This document shows, piece after piece, positions 10,406-19,655 of a DNA stretch of 33,331 nucleotides (the stretch's first letter is position 1; each line of letters opens with the position of its first letter). The position numbers were made by a program, and so were the translations under genes. The stretch comes from Omnitrophica bacterium GWA2_41_15. GTDB taxonomy: Bacteria > Omnitrophota > Gorgyraeia > Gygaellales > Profunditerraquicolaceae. The notes beneath the pieces are model-generated. The model was not told the origin of the DNA. It was given only the letters and a program-made list of their open reading frames with translations, and did no database searches. The stretch is from NCBI GenBank assembly GCA_919902045.1, contig CAKKSP010000020.1:1-33331 (forward strand). The letters run 5' to 3'.

Positions 10406-10876
10406 ATGAGACGAAGAAGGATATCAAGAAAAGAACCAAGCGGAGATTCAAAATTTAATTCAAAAATTGTTGCTAAATTTATCAGCATGGTGATGTATGA
10501 AGGAAAAAAATCCGTTGCTGAAAATATAGTCTACGATGCTTTTGAGCGCGTTAAAACGCAACTTAATGAAGCTGATGCTATGAAAGTTTTTCATAAAGCT
10601 ATTGAAAATGTACGTCCGCGGCTTGAAGTAAAACCTCGCCGCGTGGGAGGCGCTACATATCAGGTTCCCGTCGAGGTTAAGCAGCAGCGCGGTGTTTCAA
10701 TGGCTATGCGTTGGATGCGTGATTTTGCCCGCGGCAGAAAAGGCAAATCCATGACTGATAAACTTGCGGATGAAATTATCAGCGCTTATAAAGGTGAAGG
10801 TTCGGCAATAAAAAAACGCGATGATACGCACAAGATGGCTGATGCAAATAAGGCCTTTGCACATTTTAGATGGTAA
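10406..10876 (+). CDS. rpsG: 30S ribosomal protein S7
   Basis: The 156 residues are the standard bacterial length. Visible family marks are KFISMVMYEGKKSVAE near residues 26-41, the PRLEVKPRRVGGATYQVPVE segment around residues 70-90, and the C-terminal DDTHKMADANKAFAHFRW. S7 nucleates assembly of the 30S head and contacts E-site tRNA. The gene lies 12 nt after rpsL and 5 nt before fusA, the usual str order. Confidence 0.98.
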   Translation: MRRRRISRKEPSGDSKFNSKIVAKFISMVMYEGKKSVAENIVYDAFERVKTQLNEADAMKVFHKAIENVRPRLEVKPRRVGGATYQVPVEVKQQRGVSMAMRWMRDFARGRKGKSMTDKLADEIISAYKGEGSAIKKRDDTHKMADANKAFAHFRW

Positions 10877-10881
10877 GGTAA

Positions 10882-12981
10882 ATGGAACGAAAAATATCAT
10901 TAGACAAATTACGAAATATTGGTATAATAGCGCACATTGATGCTGGTAAAACAACAACCAGTGAGCGCATTCTTTACTATACAGGAAGAACCTACAAAAT
11001 CGGTGAAGTCCATGATGGTACTGCTACCATGGATTATATGGTTCAAGAGCAGGAGCGCGGGATTACAATCACAGCGGCCTGCACAACTTGCGTATGGGGC
11101 GCTTACCGGATTAACTTGATCGATACACCAGGGCATGTTGATTTTACAGTAGAGGTCGAACGTTCTTTGAAAGTTTTAGATGGAGCAGTAGTGGTTTTCT
11201 GCGGAGTAGGTGGAGTTGAGCCGCAATCAGAAACTGTCTGGCGCCAGGCCGATCGTTATAATGTACCGCGGGTGGCTTTTATAAATAAAATGGATCGCGT
11301 GGGGTCAGATTTTTTTGGTACGGTTGATCAGATGCATAAAAAGTTGGGCACCAATGCCGCTGCGATTCAGCTTCCTTGGGGATTAGAAGGCGCCTTTAAC
11401 GGAATTATCGACCTCGTAGAAAAAAAAGTGGTTGAATATTCAGACGAAAAAGGCAAGGTTTTTGAAGTAAAAGAAATTCCCCAAGAAAAGATGGAAGAGG
11501 TAAATAAGTACCGCGAGCTTATGCTTGAAAAACTTGCCGAAGGCGATGAACAGGTGTTAGAAAAATTCGTGCACGGAAAAGAGATTTCAAGCGAAGAAAT
11601 AAAACAAGCCATCAGGCGCGCGGTAATTGCCAATAAATTTGTTCCGGTGCTTTGCGGCACAGCTTTTCGTAATTGCGGGATACAACAACTACTTGATGCG
11701 GTTTGTGATTATCTGCCATCGCCCCTAGATGTTTCTGCAGCTAAAGGTACTGATCCTGATAGCGGAGATTTTAAGGAAATTACTCCTTCTGATGAAGCGC
11801 CTTTCTGTGCTTTATGTTTTAAGGTGCTCACTGATCCTTATGTCGGCAGGCTGAATTATCTGCGTATTTATTCTGGCGAACTTCATGCCGGAGAAAACAT
11901 TTATAATTCTACGCGCAGGGTAAGCGAACGGGTAACAAAGCTTGTGCAGATGCATGCGAATCAGCAGAGTATAATTCCGGAAGTTGCAACCGGCGATATC
12001 GTCGCAGCTGTAGGATTGAAAGAAACAAAGACAGGCGATACGCTTTGCCAGGAAGAAAACCCGATTTTACTTGAAGTAATGCGGTTTCCTGAACCGGTTA
12101 TTCAGCAGGCAGTAGAGCCTAAAAGTAAGCAGGCTCAGGAAAGAATGGGTTTTGCGCTGCATAAGATGGCGGATGAAGACCCGTCTTTTAAAGTAAGTTA
12201 TAATCATGAAACCGGCCAGACAATTATCGCAGGCATGGGCCAGTTGCATCTTGAAATTATTATTGACCGTATTTTACGGGAATTTAATGTAGAAGCTCAA
12301 GTTGGGCAGCCTCAAGTAGCATATAGGGAAACAATTACCAGGAAAATAGTTTCAGTCGGTAAATTTATTCAACAGAGCGGCGGCCGCGGGCAATATGGCC
12401 ATGTGGTGATAGAGATGGAGCCGCAAGAAAAGCCAGGTATGGGAAATACATTCGAAGATAAAATAAAAAGCGGGGCTATACCGCGAGAGTTTATCCCTTC
12501 AGTAAAACAGGGGATACTCGAGACAGCAAAGAGCGGCGTTTTAGGCGGATATCCTGTTACAGATACAAAAGTTACTTTGGTAGACGGTTCTTACCATGAT
12601 GTAGATTCTTCAGAGATGGCTTTTAAAATGGCTGCTTCCATGGCATTTACCGACGGATTGCGTAAAGCTAAATCAATATTACTAGAGCCGATTATGGACG
12701 TAGAGATAGTAGTGCCTGAAGAATTTATGGGTGTAATTATCGGAGATCTTAATTCGCGCAGGGCAAAGATTGTAGCGCTTAATACACGCGCTAATGTGCG
12801 CGCGATAAGGGCTACTGTGCCATTGGCTGAAGTTTTTAATTACGCTACGGTTTCACGTTCATTAACACAAGGTCGTGCGTCTTATACAATGGAGCCCTCG
12901 TTTTATGCCGAGGTGCCTGCATATATATCAGAAAAAATAATGACAGGATATGCATCTAAAGGGACAAGAAAAGGTACATAA
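10882..12981 (+). CDS. fusA: Elongation factor G
   Basis: The 699-residue translocase has its GTPase motifs in order: P-loop AHIDAGKT at 17-24, switch I RGITI at 59-63, DTPGH at 81-85 and NKMD at 135-138. Domains II to V follow. Domain IV includes [16 protein letters not shown], and the C-terminal domain includes [16 protein letters not shown]. The switch sequences are orthodox, unlike those of the neighbouring EF-Tu. It is the canonical EF-G by position between rpsG and tuf. A second EF-G paralogue elsewhere in the genome cannot be excluded. Confidence 0.98.
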   Translation: MERKISLDKLRNIGIIAHIDAGKTTTSERILYYTGRTYKIGEVHDGTATMDYMVQEQERGITITAACTTCVWGAYRINLIDTPGHVDFTVEVERSLKVLDGAVVVFCGVGGVEPQSETVWRQADRYNVPRVAFINKMDRVGSDFFGTVDQMHKKLGTNAAAIQLPWGLEGAFNGIIDLVEKKVVEYSDEKGKVFEVKEIPQEKMEEVNKYRELMLEKLAEGDEQVLEKFVHGKEISSEEIKQAIRRAVIANKFVPVLCGTAFRNCGIQQLLDAVCDYLPSPLDVSAAKGTDPDSGDFKEITPSDEAPFCALCFKVLTDPYVGRLNYLRIYSGELHAGENIYNSTRRVSERVTKLVQMHANQQSIIPEVATGDIVAAVGLKETKTGDTLCQEENPILLEVMRFPEPVIQQAVEPKSKQAQERMGFALHKMADEDPSFKVSYNHETGQTIIAGMGQLHLEIIIDRILREFNVEAQVGQPQVAYRETITRKIVSVGKFIQQSGGRGQYGHVVIEMEPQEKPGMGNTFEDKIKSGAIPREFIPSVKQGILETAKSGVLGGYPVTDTKVTLVDGSYHDVDSSEMAFKMAASMAFTDGLRKAKSILLEPIMDVEIVVPEEFMGVIIGDLNSRRAKIVALNTRANVRAIRATVPLAEVFNYATVSRSLTQGRASYTMEPSFYAEVPAYISEKIMTGYASKGTRKGT

Positions 12982-12983
12982 CC

Positions 12984-12991
12984 AGGAGGTG
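12984..12991 (+). promoter_or_regulatory. Strong Shine-Dalgarno of tuf
   Basis: AGGAGGTG lies 5 nt before the tuf ATG within a 15-nt spacer. This is one of the two best matches to the anti-Shine-Dalgarno in the window, the other being at rplL. Both precede genes whose products exceed ribosome stoichiometry. Confidence 0.85.
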
Positions 12992-12996
12992 AATTA

Positions 12997-14202
12997 ATGG
13001 CTAAAGAGAAGTTTGTACGTTCAAAACCTCACGTCAATATCGGTACAATTGGTCATATTGATCATGGAAAAACAAGCTTAACCTCGGCCATTACGTTGGT
13101 GTTGTCTAAGCTGGGCAAGGCTACGTTTAAGGAATATGCCGATATTGCAAAAGGCGGCACAGTAAGAGATGAAACAAAAATTCTTACTATTTCTGTTGCG
13201 CACGTAGAATATGAATCAGATGCCCGCCACTACGCACATATCGACTGCCCAGGACATGCTGACTATATCAAAAATATGATTACCGGAGCAGCGCAGATGG
13301 ATGGAGCAATTTTGGTAGTTTCAGCAGCTGACGGCCCAATGCCGCAGACCCGCGAACACATCCTTTTAGCGCGTCAGGTAAATGTGCCTTCGATGGTCGT
13401 ATTTTTGAATAAGGTTGATCTAGTTCAGGATAAGGAACTAATTGACCTGGTTGAGATGGAAATACGCGAGCTTTTAACTAAGTATGAGTATCCCGGAGAG
13501 ACTACTCCGATTATTAAGGGAAGCGCTTTAAAGGCATTACAGGCTGGAGGAGACCCTAATAATCCGGATTGTAAACCTATCCTTGATCTTGTAAAGGCAT
13601 GTGATGATTTCATTACGCTTCCTCCAAGAGAAATGGATAAGCCGCTTTTAATGGCAGTTGAAGACGTTTTTACTATTGAAGGTAGAGGCACAGTTGCTAC
13701 CGGAAGAATTGAGCGTGGTAAGGTTAAAGTCAACGAAGAAGTTGAACTTATCGGGCTTCGTCCGGAAGTAAAGAAAACCGTTGTTACCGGTATTGAAATG
13801 TTCCGCAAGCTTCTTGATGAGGGGCAAGCTGGTGATAACGTTGGGTTGTTATTGCGCGGTATCGATAAAAAAGATGTTGAGCGCGGAATGGTTATTGCTC
13901 AATCTAAATCTATTACTCCGCATACCAAATTCAAGGCACAGATCTACATCCTGAACAAGGAAGAAGGCGGCCGCCATACTCCGTTTTTTGCCGGGTATCG
14001 CCCGCAGTTTTATTTTCGTACCACAGATGTTACTGGTTCGGTAAAACTTCCTGAAGGTGTAGAAATGGTTATGCCGGGTGATAACGTGAATTTGGAAGTA
14101 GAATTAATTATACCTATTGCTATGGAAAAGGAATCGCGTTTTGCTATTCGTGAAGGCGGACATACCGTCGGAGCAGGCGTGGTTACCGAGATCTTAGCGT
14201 AA
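12997..14202 (+). CDS. tuf: Elongation factor Tu with divergent switch I
   Basis: The 401-residue protein delivers aminoacyl-tRNA to the ribosome. P-loop GHIDHGKTS is at 19-27, DCPGH at 83-87, NKVD at 138-141 and the SAL motif at 176-178. Domains II and III are typical and end with [17 protein letters not shown]. The switch I stretch is unusual. The common KARGITI is replaced by ETKILTI preceded by AKGGTVRD, keeping only the magnesium-binding threonine (T64). From memory, planctomycete EF-Tu proteins have a similar AKGGTVRD form, which supports PVC affinity. Position after fusA is standard. Confidence 0.97.
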   Translation: MAKEKFVRSKPHVNIGTIGHIDHGKTSLTSAITLVLSKLGKATFKEYADIAKGGTVRDETKILTISVAHVEYESDARHYAHIDCPGHADYIKNMITGAAQMDGAILVVSAADGPMPQTREHILLARQVNVPSMVVFLNKVDLVQDKELIDLVEMEIRELLTKYEYPGETTPIIKGSALKALQAGGDPNNPDCKPILDLVKACDDFITLPPREMDKPLLMAVEDVFTIEGRGTVATGRIERGKVKVNEEVELIGLRPEVKKTVVTGIEMFRKLLDEGQAGDNVGLLLRGIDKKDVERGMVIAQSKSITPHTKFKAQIYILNKEEGGRHTPFFAGYRPQFYFRTTDVTGSVKLPEGVEMVMPGDNVNLEVELIIPIAMEKESRFAIREGGHTVGAGVVTEILA

Positions 14203-14217
14203 GGAAGAAGCGATATA

Positions 14218-14517
14218 ATGCAAAAGATTCGAATTAAACTTAAAGCTTATGATCACCGCCTGCTTGATCAGGCGGTTGTAGAAATTGTTGAGAATGCAAA
14301 GCGTACCGGCGCCAAAATTTCGGGGCCGGTTCCGCTTCCGACAAAACGTGAGATTTATACAGTATTGCGTTCACCGGTAATTGATAAAAAGTCACGGGAA
14401 CAATTTCATTTATGTACCCACAAACGCCTTATCGACATTATCGAGCCGACCGCTAAAACGATTGATTCGCTCCGAAAGCTTAATCTGCCTTCCGGAGTGG
14501 ATGTGGAGATCAAATAA
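14218..14517 (+). CDS. rpsJ: 30S ribosomal protein S10 (NusE)
   Basis: The 99 residues contain the S10 core: [16 protein letters not shown] at the start, [19 protein letters not shown] around residues 36-54, and [12 protein letters not shown] in the central beta region. Besides its place in the 30S head, S10 (NusE) binds the KOW domain of NusG and pairs with NusB in antitermination. It opens the S10 block 15 nt after tuf with no visible promoter or leader between them, so it is probably transcribed from upstream. Confidence 0.98.
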   Translation: MQKIRIKLKAYDHRLLDQAVVEIVENAKRTGAKISGPVPLPTKREIYTVLRSPVIDKKSREQFHLCTHKRLIDIIEPTAKTIDSLRKLNLPSGVDVEIK

Positions 14518-14518
14518 T

Positions 14519-15205
14519 ATGTCAGGCCTGATCGGTAAAAAAATAGGGATGACGCAGGTGTTTAATGCTGTGGGAAATCGCCTCGGAGTAACGGTAATCG
14601 AAGCCGGGCCTTGTCCGATATTAACAGTAAAAGATAAATCCATTCAACTTGCGTTTGAAAAGGTTAAAAAAGAATCAAAAATTAAGAAGCCGGTGCTAGG
14701 GCTTTTTAAAAAAGTGAATGTGCCTGCTTGTAAAGTTATCCGTGAATTTGACAAAGAGAAGGGAAAAGATTATCAAGTTGGCCAGGAGTTGAAAGTAGAT
14801 CTTTTCACCGCCGGTGATTTTGTGGATGTTACCGGTACTAGTATCGGTAAAGGATTCCAGGGCGGTATGAAGCGTTGGCACTGGAAAGGCGGAAAAGAGA
14901 CTCATGGTTCAACTTCGCATCGCCGGGTGGGGTCAATAGGATCTACAACTACCCCCGGAAGAGTTATCAGAGGGCATCACATGCCTGGGCATATGGGAGC
15001 AATTACCGTTACTATTGATAATCTTCGGGTAGAAAAGGTTGACCTTGAAAATAATCTTTTAGTAATTGAAGGTGCAGTCCCCGGGCATAAGAATGCATAT
15101 GTGTTTGTAAGAAAATCAAAAAAGAAACTTGCTAAAGCCGCAGTTGCAGCGCTTAAACCAAAAGTCCTGCCAAAAGCCGCAGCTAAAAAATCAGTTAAGA
15201 AATAA
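14519..15205 (+). CDS. rplC: 50S ribosomal protein L3
   Basis: The chosen ATG, one base after the rpsJ stop, gives the canonical MSGLIGKKIGMTQVF and a 228-residue protein. An in-frame ATG at 14381 would add 46 residues that overlap rpsJ and have no L3 character. The long loop reaching toward the peptidyl transferase centre (KGFQGGMKRWHWKGGKETHG, then RVGSIG) is present. The last 30 or so residues form a lysine/alanine-rich basic tail (KSKKKLAKAAVAALKPK onward) beyond the usual core. Confidence 0.97.
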   Translation: MSGLIGKKIGMTQVFNAVGNRLGVTVIEAGPCPILTVKDKSIQLAFEKVKKESKIKKPVLGLFKKVNVPACKVIREFDKEKGKDYQVGQELKVDLFTAGDFVDVTGTSIGKGFQGGMKRWHWKGGKETHGSTSHRRVGSIGSTTTPGRVIRGHHMPGHMGAITVTIDNLRVEKVDLENNLLVIEGAVPGHKNAYVFVRKSKKKLAKAAVAALKPKVLPKAAAKKSVKK

Positions 15206-15210
15206 CTTTT

Positions 15211-15846
15211 ATGGAAACCACTAATTTACCGATTTATAATCTGGATGGGAAAGAAGTCGATACAATAAAGCTTGATGCACATGTATTCGACGGTATTGTT
15301 AATAAAGATGCTATTCATCAGGCAATAATTGCGTATCGGGCTAATCAGCGTAAGGGGCTTGCGCAAACAAAGACCCGCGGCGAGGTATCAGGCGGAGGCA
15401 AGAAACCATGGAAGCAAAAAGGCACAGGACGCGCCCGTCATGGTTCAACACGTTCGCCACTTTGGAAACACGGAGGCGTAACTTTTGGCCCGCATCCGCG
15501 TGATTTTTCTTACAATCTCCCGGAAAAAATAAAAAGATTAGCGTTAAAATCAGCTCTTTGTTCTAAATTAAACGAATCAAATCTTATGGTTCTTGAAGAT
15601 GCGGTAATTGCAAAAGCAAAGACTAAAAATGCAGTCAAGGCCTTCAGCAATTTAAAGATTGAACGTAAGAAAAAAGTGCTGCTTCTTGATCATGAATTTA
15701 ATAAGAATAGCAGGCTGGCTTTTAGAAATATAAGTTTTCTGACGATTAATTTAGCAAAAGATACTTTTGCTTATGAAGTGCTTAATTGTAAAAAACTTTT
15801 GGTGACTAAAGAAGGCATCAAAGTATTAACGCAAAGGTTAAAATAA
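15211..15846 (+). CDS. rplD: 50S ribosomal protein L4
   Basis: This 211-residue protein has the L4 exit-tunnel loop, recognisable from KKPWKQKGTGRARHGSTRSP around residues 64-84. It is followed by the family sequence VTFGPHPRDFSYNLPEK. The C-terminal globular domain is less conserved, as usual. L4 lines the nascent-chain tunnel, and in some bacteria it represses the S10 operon by binding the leader. No such leader is apparent here. Its TAA overlaps the rplW start by one base. Confidence 0.97.
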   Translation: METTNLPIYNLDGKEVDTIKLDAHVFDGIVNKDAIHQAIIAYRANQRKGLAQTKTRGEVSGGGKKPWKQKGTGRARHGSTRSPLWKHGGVTFGPHPRDFSYNLPEKIKRLALKSALCSKLNESNLMVLEDAVIAKAKTKNAVKAFSNLKIERKKKVLLLDHEFNKNSRLAFRNISFLTINLAKDTFAYEVLNCKKLLVTKEGIKVLTQRLK

Positions 15847-16124
15847 TGAAATATTCACACGATATTTTAAAGACAATTTTGCGCAACGAAAAATCGGTTC
15901 GTCTTGAGCCACTTGGAACGTACTGTTTTTTAGTTGATAAGCTAGCTAATAAGATTGAAATTAAGAGGGCTGTAGAAGAAATTTATAAAGTAAAAGTCAA
16001 AGCCGTTAATACTGTGATTATGCCTGGCAAGATTAAACGTGTAAGGCATCAGGCCGGTAAAACCCCGGATTTTAAAAAAGCGCTGGTTACTTTAAAAAAA
16101 GGCCAGAAAATAGAGGTCGCATAA
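15846..16124 (+). CDS. rplW: 50S ribosomal protein L23
   Basis: The 92-residue protein fits L23. It opens with DILKTILRNEKS, has YCFLVDKLANKIEIKRAVEEIYKVKVKAVNT in the central fold, and then a basic loop with PGKIKRVR. L23 sits at the tunnel exit and is the docking site for trigger factor and SRP. The start overlaps the rplD stop by one base, and rplB follows after 12 nt. Confidence 0.96.
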   Translation: MKYSHDILKTILRNEKSVRLEPLGTYCFLVDKLANKIEIKRAVEEIYKVKVKAVNTVIMPGKIKRVRHQAGKTPDFKKALVTLKKGQKIEVA

Positions 16125-16136
16125 GAAGAAAATACT

Positions 16137-16970
16137 ATGGGAATAAGAAAATTTAAACCTACAACTGCCTCGCGCAGATTTATCACGATGTCGGATTTTT
16201 CCGAAATTACCAAGGATTATCCGGAAAAATCGCTACTTGAGCCGCTTAGGAAATCCGGCGGTAGGAATAATTATGGCCGTCTTACTGTACGTCATGTTGG
16301 AGGCGGACACAAACGGATGTACAGAATAATCGATTTTAAGCGGGATATTTTTGATATCAGCGCAAAAGTTACGGCGATAGAATATGACCCAAATCGCAGT
16401 GCGCGTATCGCTTTGGTGGAGTATCCTGATAAGCTTAAGCGCTATATTCTTGCTCCGGTGGGGCTTAATGTTGGTGATGAAGTAATCGCATCTAATAATA
16501 AAGACGTAGAAATTAAAGTAGGGAATTGTTTTTTAGTGCGTCATATCCCTTCCGGTACCGTGATCCATAATATAGAGATTGCCAAAGGCAAAGGCGGCCA
16601 GATCGTGCGTTCTGCCGGAGCTGGCGCTCAGATTATGGCTAAGGAAGGAGATTTCGCGCATGTACGTTTACCGTCAGGCGAAATCAGATTAATACGTTTA
16701 GATTGCCATGCCAGTATCGGGCAGTTAGGTAACATAGAGCATGAAAATGAGGTTATTGGTAAAGCCGGGCGTACCCGCTGGATGGGGGTCAGGCCTACAG
16801 TCAGAGGTTCAGCAATGAACCCGGTTGACCATCCGCATGGTGGTGGTGAAGGTAAAGCAGGACAAGGTAATCCGCATCCGGTTACCCCTTGGGGGAAACC
16901 TACTAAAGGATATAGAACCCGTAATAGAGGTAAATATTCCAATATGTTTATCGTAAAGAGAAGGAAATAA
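16137..16970 (+). CDS. rplB: 50S ribosomal protein L2
   Basis: This is a full-length L2 of 277 residues. The N-terminal part shows [20 protein letters not shown]. The middle OB and SH3-like domains include [11 protein letters not shown]. The C-terminal signature [15 protein letters not shown] includes the conserved histidine near the peptidyl transferase centre. The end is typical ([21 protein letters not shown]). The following gene rpsS begins three bases downstream. Confidence 0.98.
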   Translation: MGIRKFKPTTASRRFITMSDFSEITKDYPEKSLLEPLRKSGGRNNYGRLTVRHVGGGHKRMYRIIDFKRDIFDISAKVTAIEYDPNRSARIALVEYPDKLKRYILAPVGLNVGDEVIASNNKDVEIKVGNCFLVRHIPSGTVIHNIEIAKGKGGQIVRSAGAGAQIMAKEGDFAHVRLPSGEIRLIRLDCHASIGQLGNIEHENEVIGKAGRTRWMGVRPTVRGSAMNPVDHPHGGGEGKAGQGNPHPVTPWGKPTKGYRTRNRGKYSNMFIVKRRK

Positions 16971-16973
16971 GGT

Positions 16974-17261
16974 ATGCCAAGATCATTAAAAAAAGGCCCG
17001 TACATCGATGAAAGGTTGCTTGAAAAAGTTGAGAAGATGCGTGTTGCAGGAAATCGCCAAGCAATTAAAACCTGGTCAAGAAGGTCCACTATTGCTCCGG
17101 AATTCGTTGGTTTGACTTTTGCAGTTCATGACGGCCATAAACACGTCCCGGTGTTTGTAACCGAAAATATGGTAGGCCATAAGCTGGGAGAATTTGCTCC
17201 TTCGCGGATCTTTAGAAAACACGGCGGTGTGAAAGCGAAAAAGGCCGCAGAAAAGACTTAA
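16974..17261 (+). CDS. rpsS: 30S ribosomal protein S19
   Basis: The 95 residues match S19: [19 protein letters not shown] at the start, [21 protein letters not shown] centrally, then [21 protein letters not shown]19 pairs with S13 at the head of the small subunit. Unusually for this tightly packed block, a 65-nt spacer with a palindromic element follows before rplV. Confidence 0.98.
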   Translation: MPRSLKKGPYIDERLLEKVEKMRVAGNRQAIKTWSRRSTIAPEFVGLTFAVHDGHKHVPVFVTENMVGHKLGEFAPSRIFRKHGGVKAKKAAEKT

Positions 17262-17273
17262 TAAATAACCTTA

Positions 17274-17309
17274 CGACCTACGCGGTCGTATTTTCGACCG
17301 CGTAGGTCG
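17274..17309. repeat. Palindromic element, copy 2 (rpsS-rplV spacer)
   Basis: The arms CGACCTACGCGGTCG (17274-17288) and CGACCGCGTAGGTCG (17295-17309) are identical to those of copy 1 and form a perfect 15-bp stem. Only the loop differs (TATTTT). It lies inside the S10 block, where the genes around it are separated by only 3 to 20 nt, and directly before the rplV ribosome binding site GGAAGG. No T-run follows. Confidence 0.9.
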
Positions 17310-17326
17310 AGGAAGGTAAAATAAAA

Positions 17327-17662
17327 ATGTTAGCAAAAGCTGAATGTAAATATTTAAGGATTACTCCGACAAAGGTAAGGTTGGTGCTTGATCTTATCCG
17401 CAACAAAGACGTTATAGAGGCAAGGAATATTTTAGTTGCGATTAATAAGCGTTCAAAAGAATTTTTATTAAAGATTTTGAACTCTGCGATAGCTAATGCC
17501 AAAGTAAAAGGGTTTCAGCCGGAACAGCTTTATGTTTCGCGTGCTATTTGTGATCAAGGGACGGCTTGGAAGAGATTTAAGGCAGGGCCTTTTGGGCGGG
17601 CATTACCTATTCGTAAACGCACCTCGCATATAAAGATCGAGTTAGATTTAAAAAATAATTAG
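17327..17662 (+). CDS. rplV: 50S ribosomal protein L22
   Basis: The 111-residue protein shows the L22 fold. KYLRITPTKVRLVLDLIRNK forms the first helix region, LLKILNSAIANAK lies centrally, and the basic beta-hairpin near the C-terminus (GRALPIRKRTSHIKIEL) reaches into the exit tunnel and is the usual place of macrolide-resistance changes. The start has a GGAAGG site placed just after the palindromic element, so a hairpin there would end about 17 nt before the ATG. Confidence 0.97.
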   Translation: MLAKAECKYLRITPTKVRLVLDLIRNKDVIEARNILVAINKRSKEFLLKILNSAIANAKVKGFQPEQLYVSRAICDQGTAWKRFKAGPFGRALPIRKRTSHIKIELDLKNN

Positions 17663-17682
17663 TAGAAAGAAGGAAAAAATCA

Positions 17683-18360
17683 ATGGGACAAAAAGTTCAT
17701 CCGCTAGCTCTGAGATTAGGTTTCATTAAAAATTGGCACAGCCGTTGGTATGCAAAACCTAAGGATTTTGGACGTTTTATCGAAGAGGATTACAGGGTTC
17801 GCAGGTATATTAAGAAAAAATGTAAGCAAGCAGCGATTTCTTCGATTGTTATCGAGCGCCTTGCAGAGCGGGTCAAGGTAAGGATTTTTGCGGCTAGGCC
17901 GGGATTGATTATCGGGCGCCACGGGGCGGATATTGATCGTCTTCGTCAGGATTTAAACGGTATAGTAAAAAAAGAAGTTTCTATAGATATAGAAGAAGTA
18001 AAGAATCCTACCATTGATGGACAGCTTGTTTCTGAAAATATTGCTTTACAGATTGAAAAACGCGTTGCTTTTAGGCGGGCAGTTAAAAGAGCAATGGAAC
18101 AGGCGATGTCAGCTGGAGCAAAGGGGATCAAGGTTTCTTGCGCGGGAAGATTAGGCGGGGCAGAAATTGCACGTAAAGAAAATTACCGCCAGGGAAAAGT
18201 TCCGCTTCAGACTTTACGCGCTGATATTGATTACGGATTCACAGAAAGCCTTACTACTTACGGTTTAATCGGGATAAAGGTTTGGATTTATAAGGGAGAA
18301 ATTTTAGGCAGGCAATTACCCGGTGTTATGCCCACTGTTAAAACAAACACAAAGCAATAG
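17683..18360 (+). CDS. rpsC: 30S ribosomal protein S3
   Basis: The 225-residue protein begins MGQKVHPLALRLGFIKNWHS, a family hallmark. The KH domain has its GxxG loop in IIGRHGADIDRL. The C-terminal domain includes GAKGIKVSCAGRLGGAEIAR and ends with LPGVMPTVK. S3 lines the mRNA entry channel. An AGAAGGA ribosome binding site lies in the 20-nt spacer. Confidence 0.98.
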   Translation: MGQKVHPLALRLGFIKNWHSRWYAKPKDFGRFIEEDYRVRRYIKKKCKQAAISSIVIERLAERVKVRIFAARPGLIIGRHGADIDRLRQDLNGIVKKEVSIDIEEVKNPTIDGQLVSENIALQIEKRVAFRRAVKRAMEQAMSAGAKGIKVSCAGRLGGAEIARKENYRQGKVPLQTLRADIDYGFTESLTTYGLIGIKVWIYKGEILGRQLPGVMPTVKTNTKQ

Positions 18361-18375
18361 TTCGAGGATACTTAT

Positions 18376-18795
18376 ATGGTAATGATGCCAAAGAGAGTTA
18401 AATATCGTAATCGTCAACTAGGGCAGCGGCGCGGGGTTGCAACAACCGGTACAACTATTGCTTTTGGTGAATTTGGCCTGAAGGCGCTTGAGAACGGTTG
18501 GATAAAAAATCATCAGATTGAAGCCGTGCGCGTTATTTTAGCGCGTCAGTTGCATAAAGGCGGCAAGATGTGGATACGTATATTTACAGATAAGCCCGTC
18601 ACTAAAAAGCCGGCAGAAGTGCGTATGGGTAAAGGAAAAGGGGATTTAGCTCATTGGGTGGTAGTAATAAAACGCGGAAAAATACTTTTTGAATTAGGTG
18701 GTGTGCCTGAAGAATTTGCCAGACAGTGTTTTCGTTCGGCATGCTATAAGCTTCCGATGCGGACTAAATTCGTTACACGCGTTCAACATATATAA
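18376..18795 (+). CDS. rplP: 50S ribosomal protein L16
   Basis: The protein has 139 residues with [17 protein letters not shown] close to the start and [21 protein letters not shown] in the second half. L16 contacts the A and P site tRNA elbows. Three candidate ATGs exist (18376, 18382, 18385). I chose the first because GAGGA at 18363-18367 is 8 nt upstream of it. The choice changes the N-terminus by at most three residues. Confidence 0.97.
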   Translation: MVMMPKRVKYRNRQLGQRRGVATTGTTIAFGEFGLKALENGWIKNHQIEAVRVILARQLHKGGKMWIRIFTDKPVTKKPAEVRMGKGKGDLAHWVVVIKRGKILFELGGVPEEFARQCFRSACYKLPMRTKFVTRVQHI

Positions 18796-18801
18796 AATAA
18801 T

Positions 18802-19002
18802 ATGAAAATAAAAGAGCTAAGAAATTTAAGTAATGAAGAGTTGATTCAGAAAGAAGCGGGTTTAAAAGAAGAGTTGCATAAATTAAATGGCCAGCGTTAT
18901 GGCGCAAGGGTTGAAAAGCCGCATTTGTTTAAAATTTGTAAACGTGATATTGCGCGCATAAAAACAATCCTCAAAGAAGCAAAGATAAAGGATAAGAAAT
19001 AA
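18802..19002 (+). CDS. rpmC: 50S ribosomal protein L29
   Basis: This 66-residue all-helical protein matches L29: MKIKELRNLSNEELIQKEAG in the first helix, then LKEELHKLNGQRYGARVEKP and a basic second helix with RDIARIKTILKEA. It lies near the tunnel exit next to L23. The stop overlaps the rpsQ start by one base. Confidence 0.95.
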   Translation: MKIKELRNLSNEELIQKEAGLKEELHKLNGQRYGARVEKPHLFKICKRDIARIKTILKEAKIKDKK

Positions 19003-19280
19003 TGGAAAGACGTAAGGAGTTTACCGGTACGGTTATCAGCAATAAGATGCAAAAAACTATAATTGTGCGTATTGTGCGCATGGCAAAGCATCCTAAGTAT
19101 GGCAAGGTAATGAAGCATTATAATAAATTTAAGGTCCACGATGAAAAGGCGGTTGCACAGACAGGGGATATCGTAACCATTGAAGAAACAAGGCCGATAT
19201 CTAAAGATAAGCACTTCAGGTTAGTTAAGGTGGTTAAAAAAGCCATACTTACTAGCCCTAACCCGGATGAGGTAAAATGA
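19002..19280 (+). CDS. rpsQ: 30S ribosomal protein S17
   Basis: The 92-residue OB-fold protein has the S17 features [33 protein letters not shown] and [21 protein letters not shown]. It binds helix 11 of 16S rRNA. The C-terminal dozen residues are a short extension. The terminal ATGA overlaps rplN by four bases, linking the S10 block to the spc block without a gap. Confidence 0.97.
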   Translation: MERRKEFTGTVISNKMQKTIIVRIVRMAKHPKYGKVMKHYNKFKVHDEKAVAQTGDIVTIEETRPISKDKHFRLVKVVKKAILTSPNPDEVK

Positions 19281-19645
19281 TTCGATTACGTTCTATTTTG
19301 GATGTTGCCGATAATACAGGAGCAAAGCGCGCTTCTTTTATTGGAGTTTTAGGGAAGAAAAACTGTAGTTTTGCTGAAATTGGCGATGTAATTAACGTAA
19401 ACATTAAAGAATCATCTGCTGATGCTACGGTTAAAAAAGGCGAAGTGGCAAAAGCAGTGGTAGTGCGCACAAGGAATGCTATTCGTCGCAAGGATGGCTC
19501 AGTGCTGCGTTTTGACCGCAATGCCGTTGTTTTTATTGATGCCCAGTCTAATCCGAGAGGCACACGTGTTTTTGGGCCTGTTGCAAGAGAGTTGCGCGAT
19601 AAAAATTTTACGAAAATAATTTCATTAGCACCGGAAGTAATTTAA
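19277..19645 (+). CDS. rplN: 50S ribosomal protein L14
   Basis: The 122-residue protein is a textbook L14 by length and motifs. It has [20 protein letters not shown] at residues 5-24, [21 protein letters not shown] in the middle and [16 protein letters not shown] near the end. It forms part of bridge B8 and the silencing-factor RsfS contact site. Its ATG overlaps the rpsQ stop by four bases, so translational coupling is likely. Confidence 0.98.
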   Translation: MIRLRSILDVADNTGAKRASFIGVLGKKNCSFAEIGDVINVNIKESSADATVKKGEVAKAVVVRTRNAIRRKDGSVLRFDRNAVVFIDAQSNPRGTRVFGPVARELRDKNFTKIISLAPEVI

Positions 19646-19655
19646 GGGATAAATT

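Noticed and set aside
14381-14518. Upstream ATG for rplC and ATG at 19936 for rplE
   Set aside because: Both extensions lie inside the preceding gene in another frame and add residues with no family similarity.
17274-17309. Target-site duplications flanking the palindromic elements
   Set aside because: Flanks of the copies were compared by eye, and no consistent short direct repeat on both sides could be found. Insertion by a cut-and-paste transposase is therefore not supported by the sequence.
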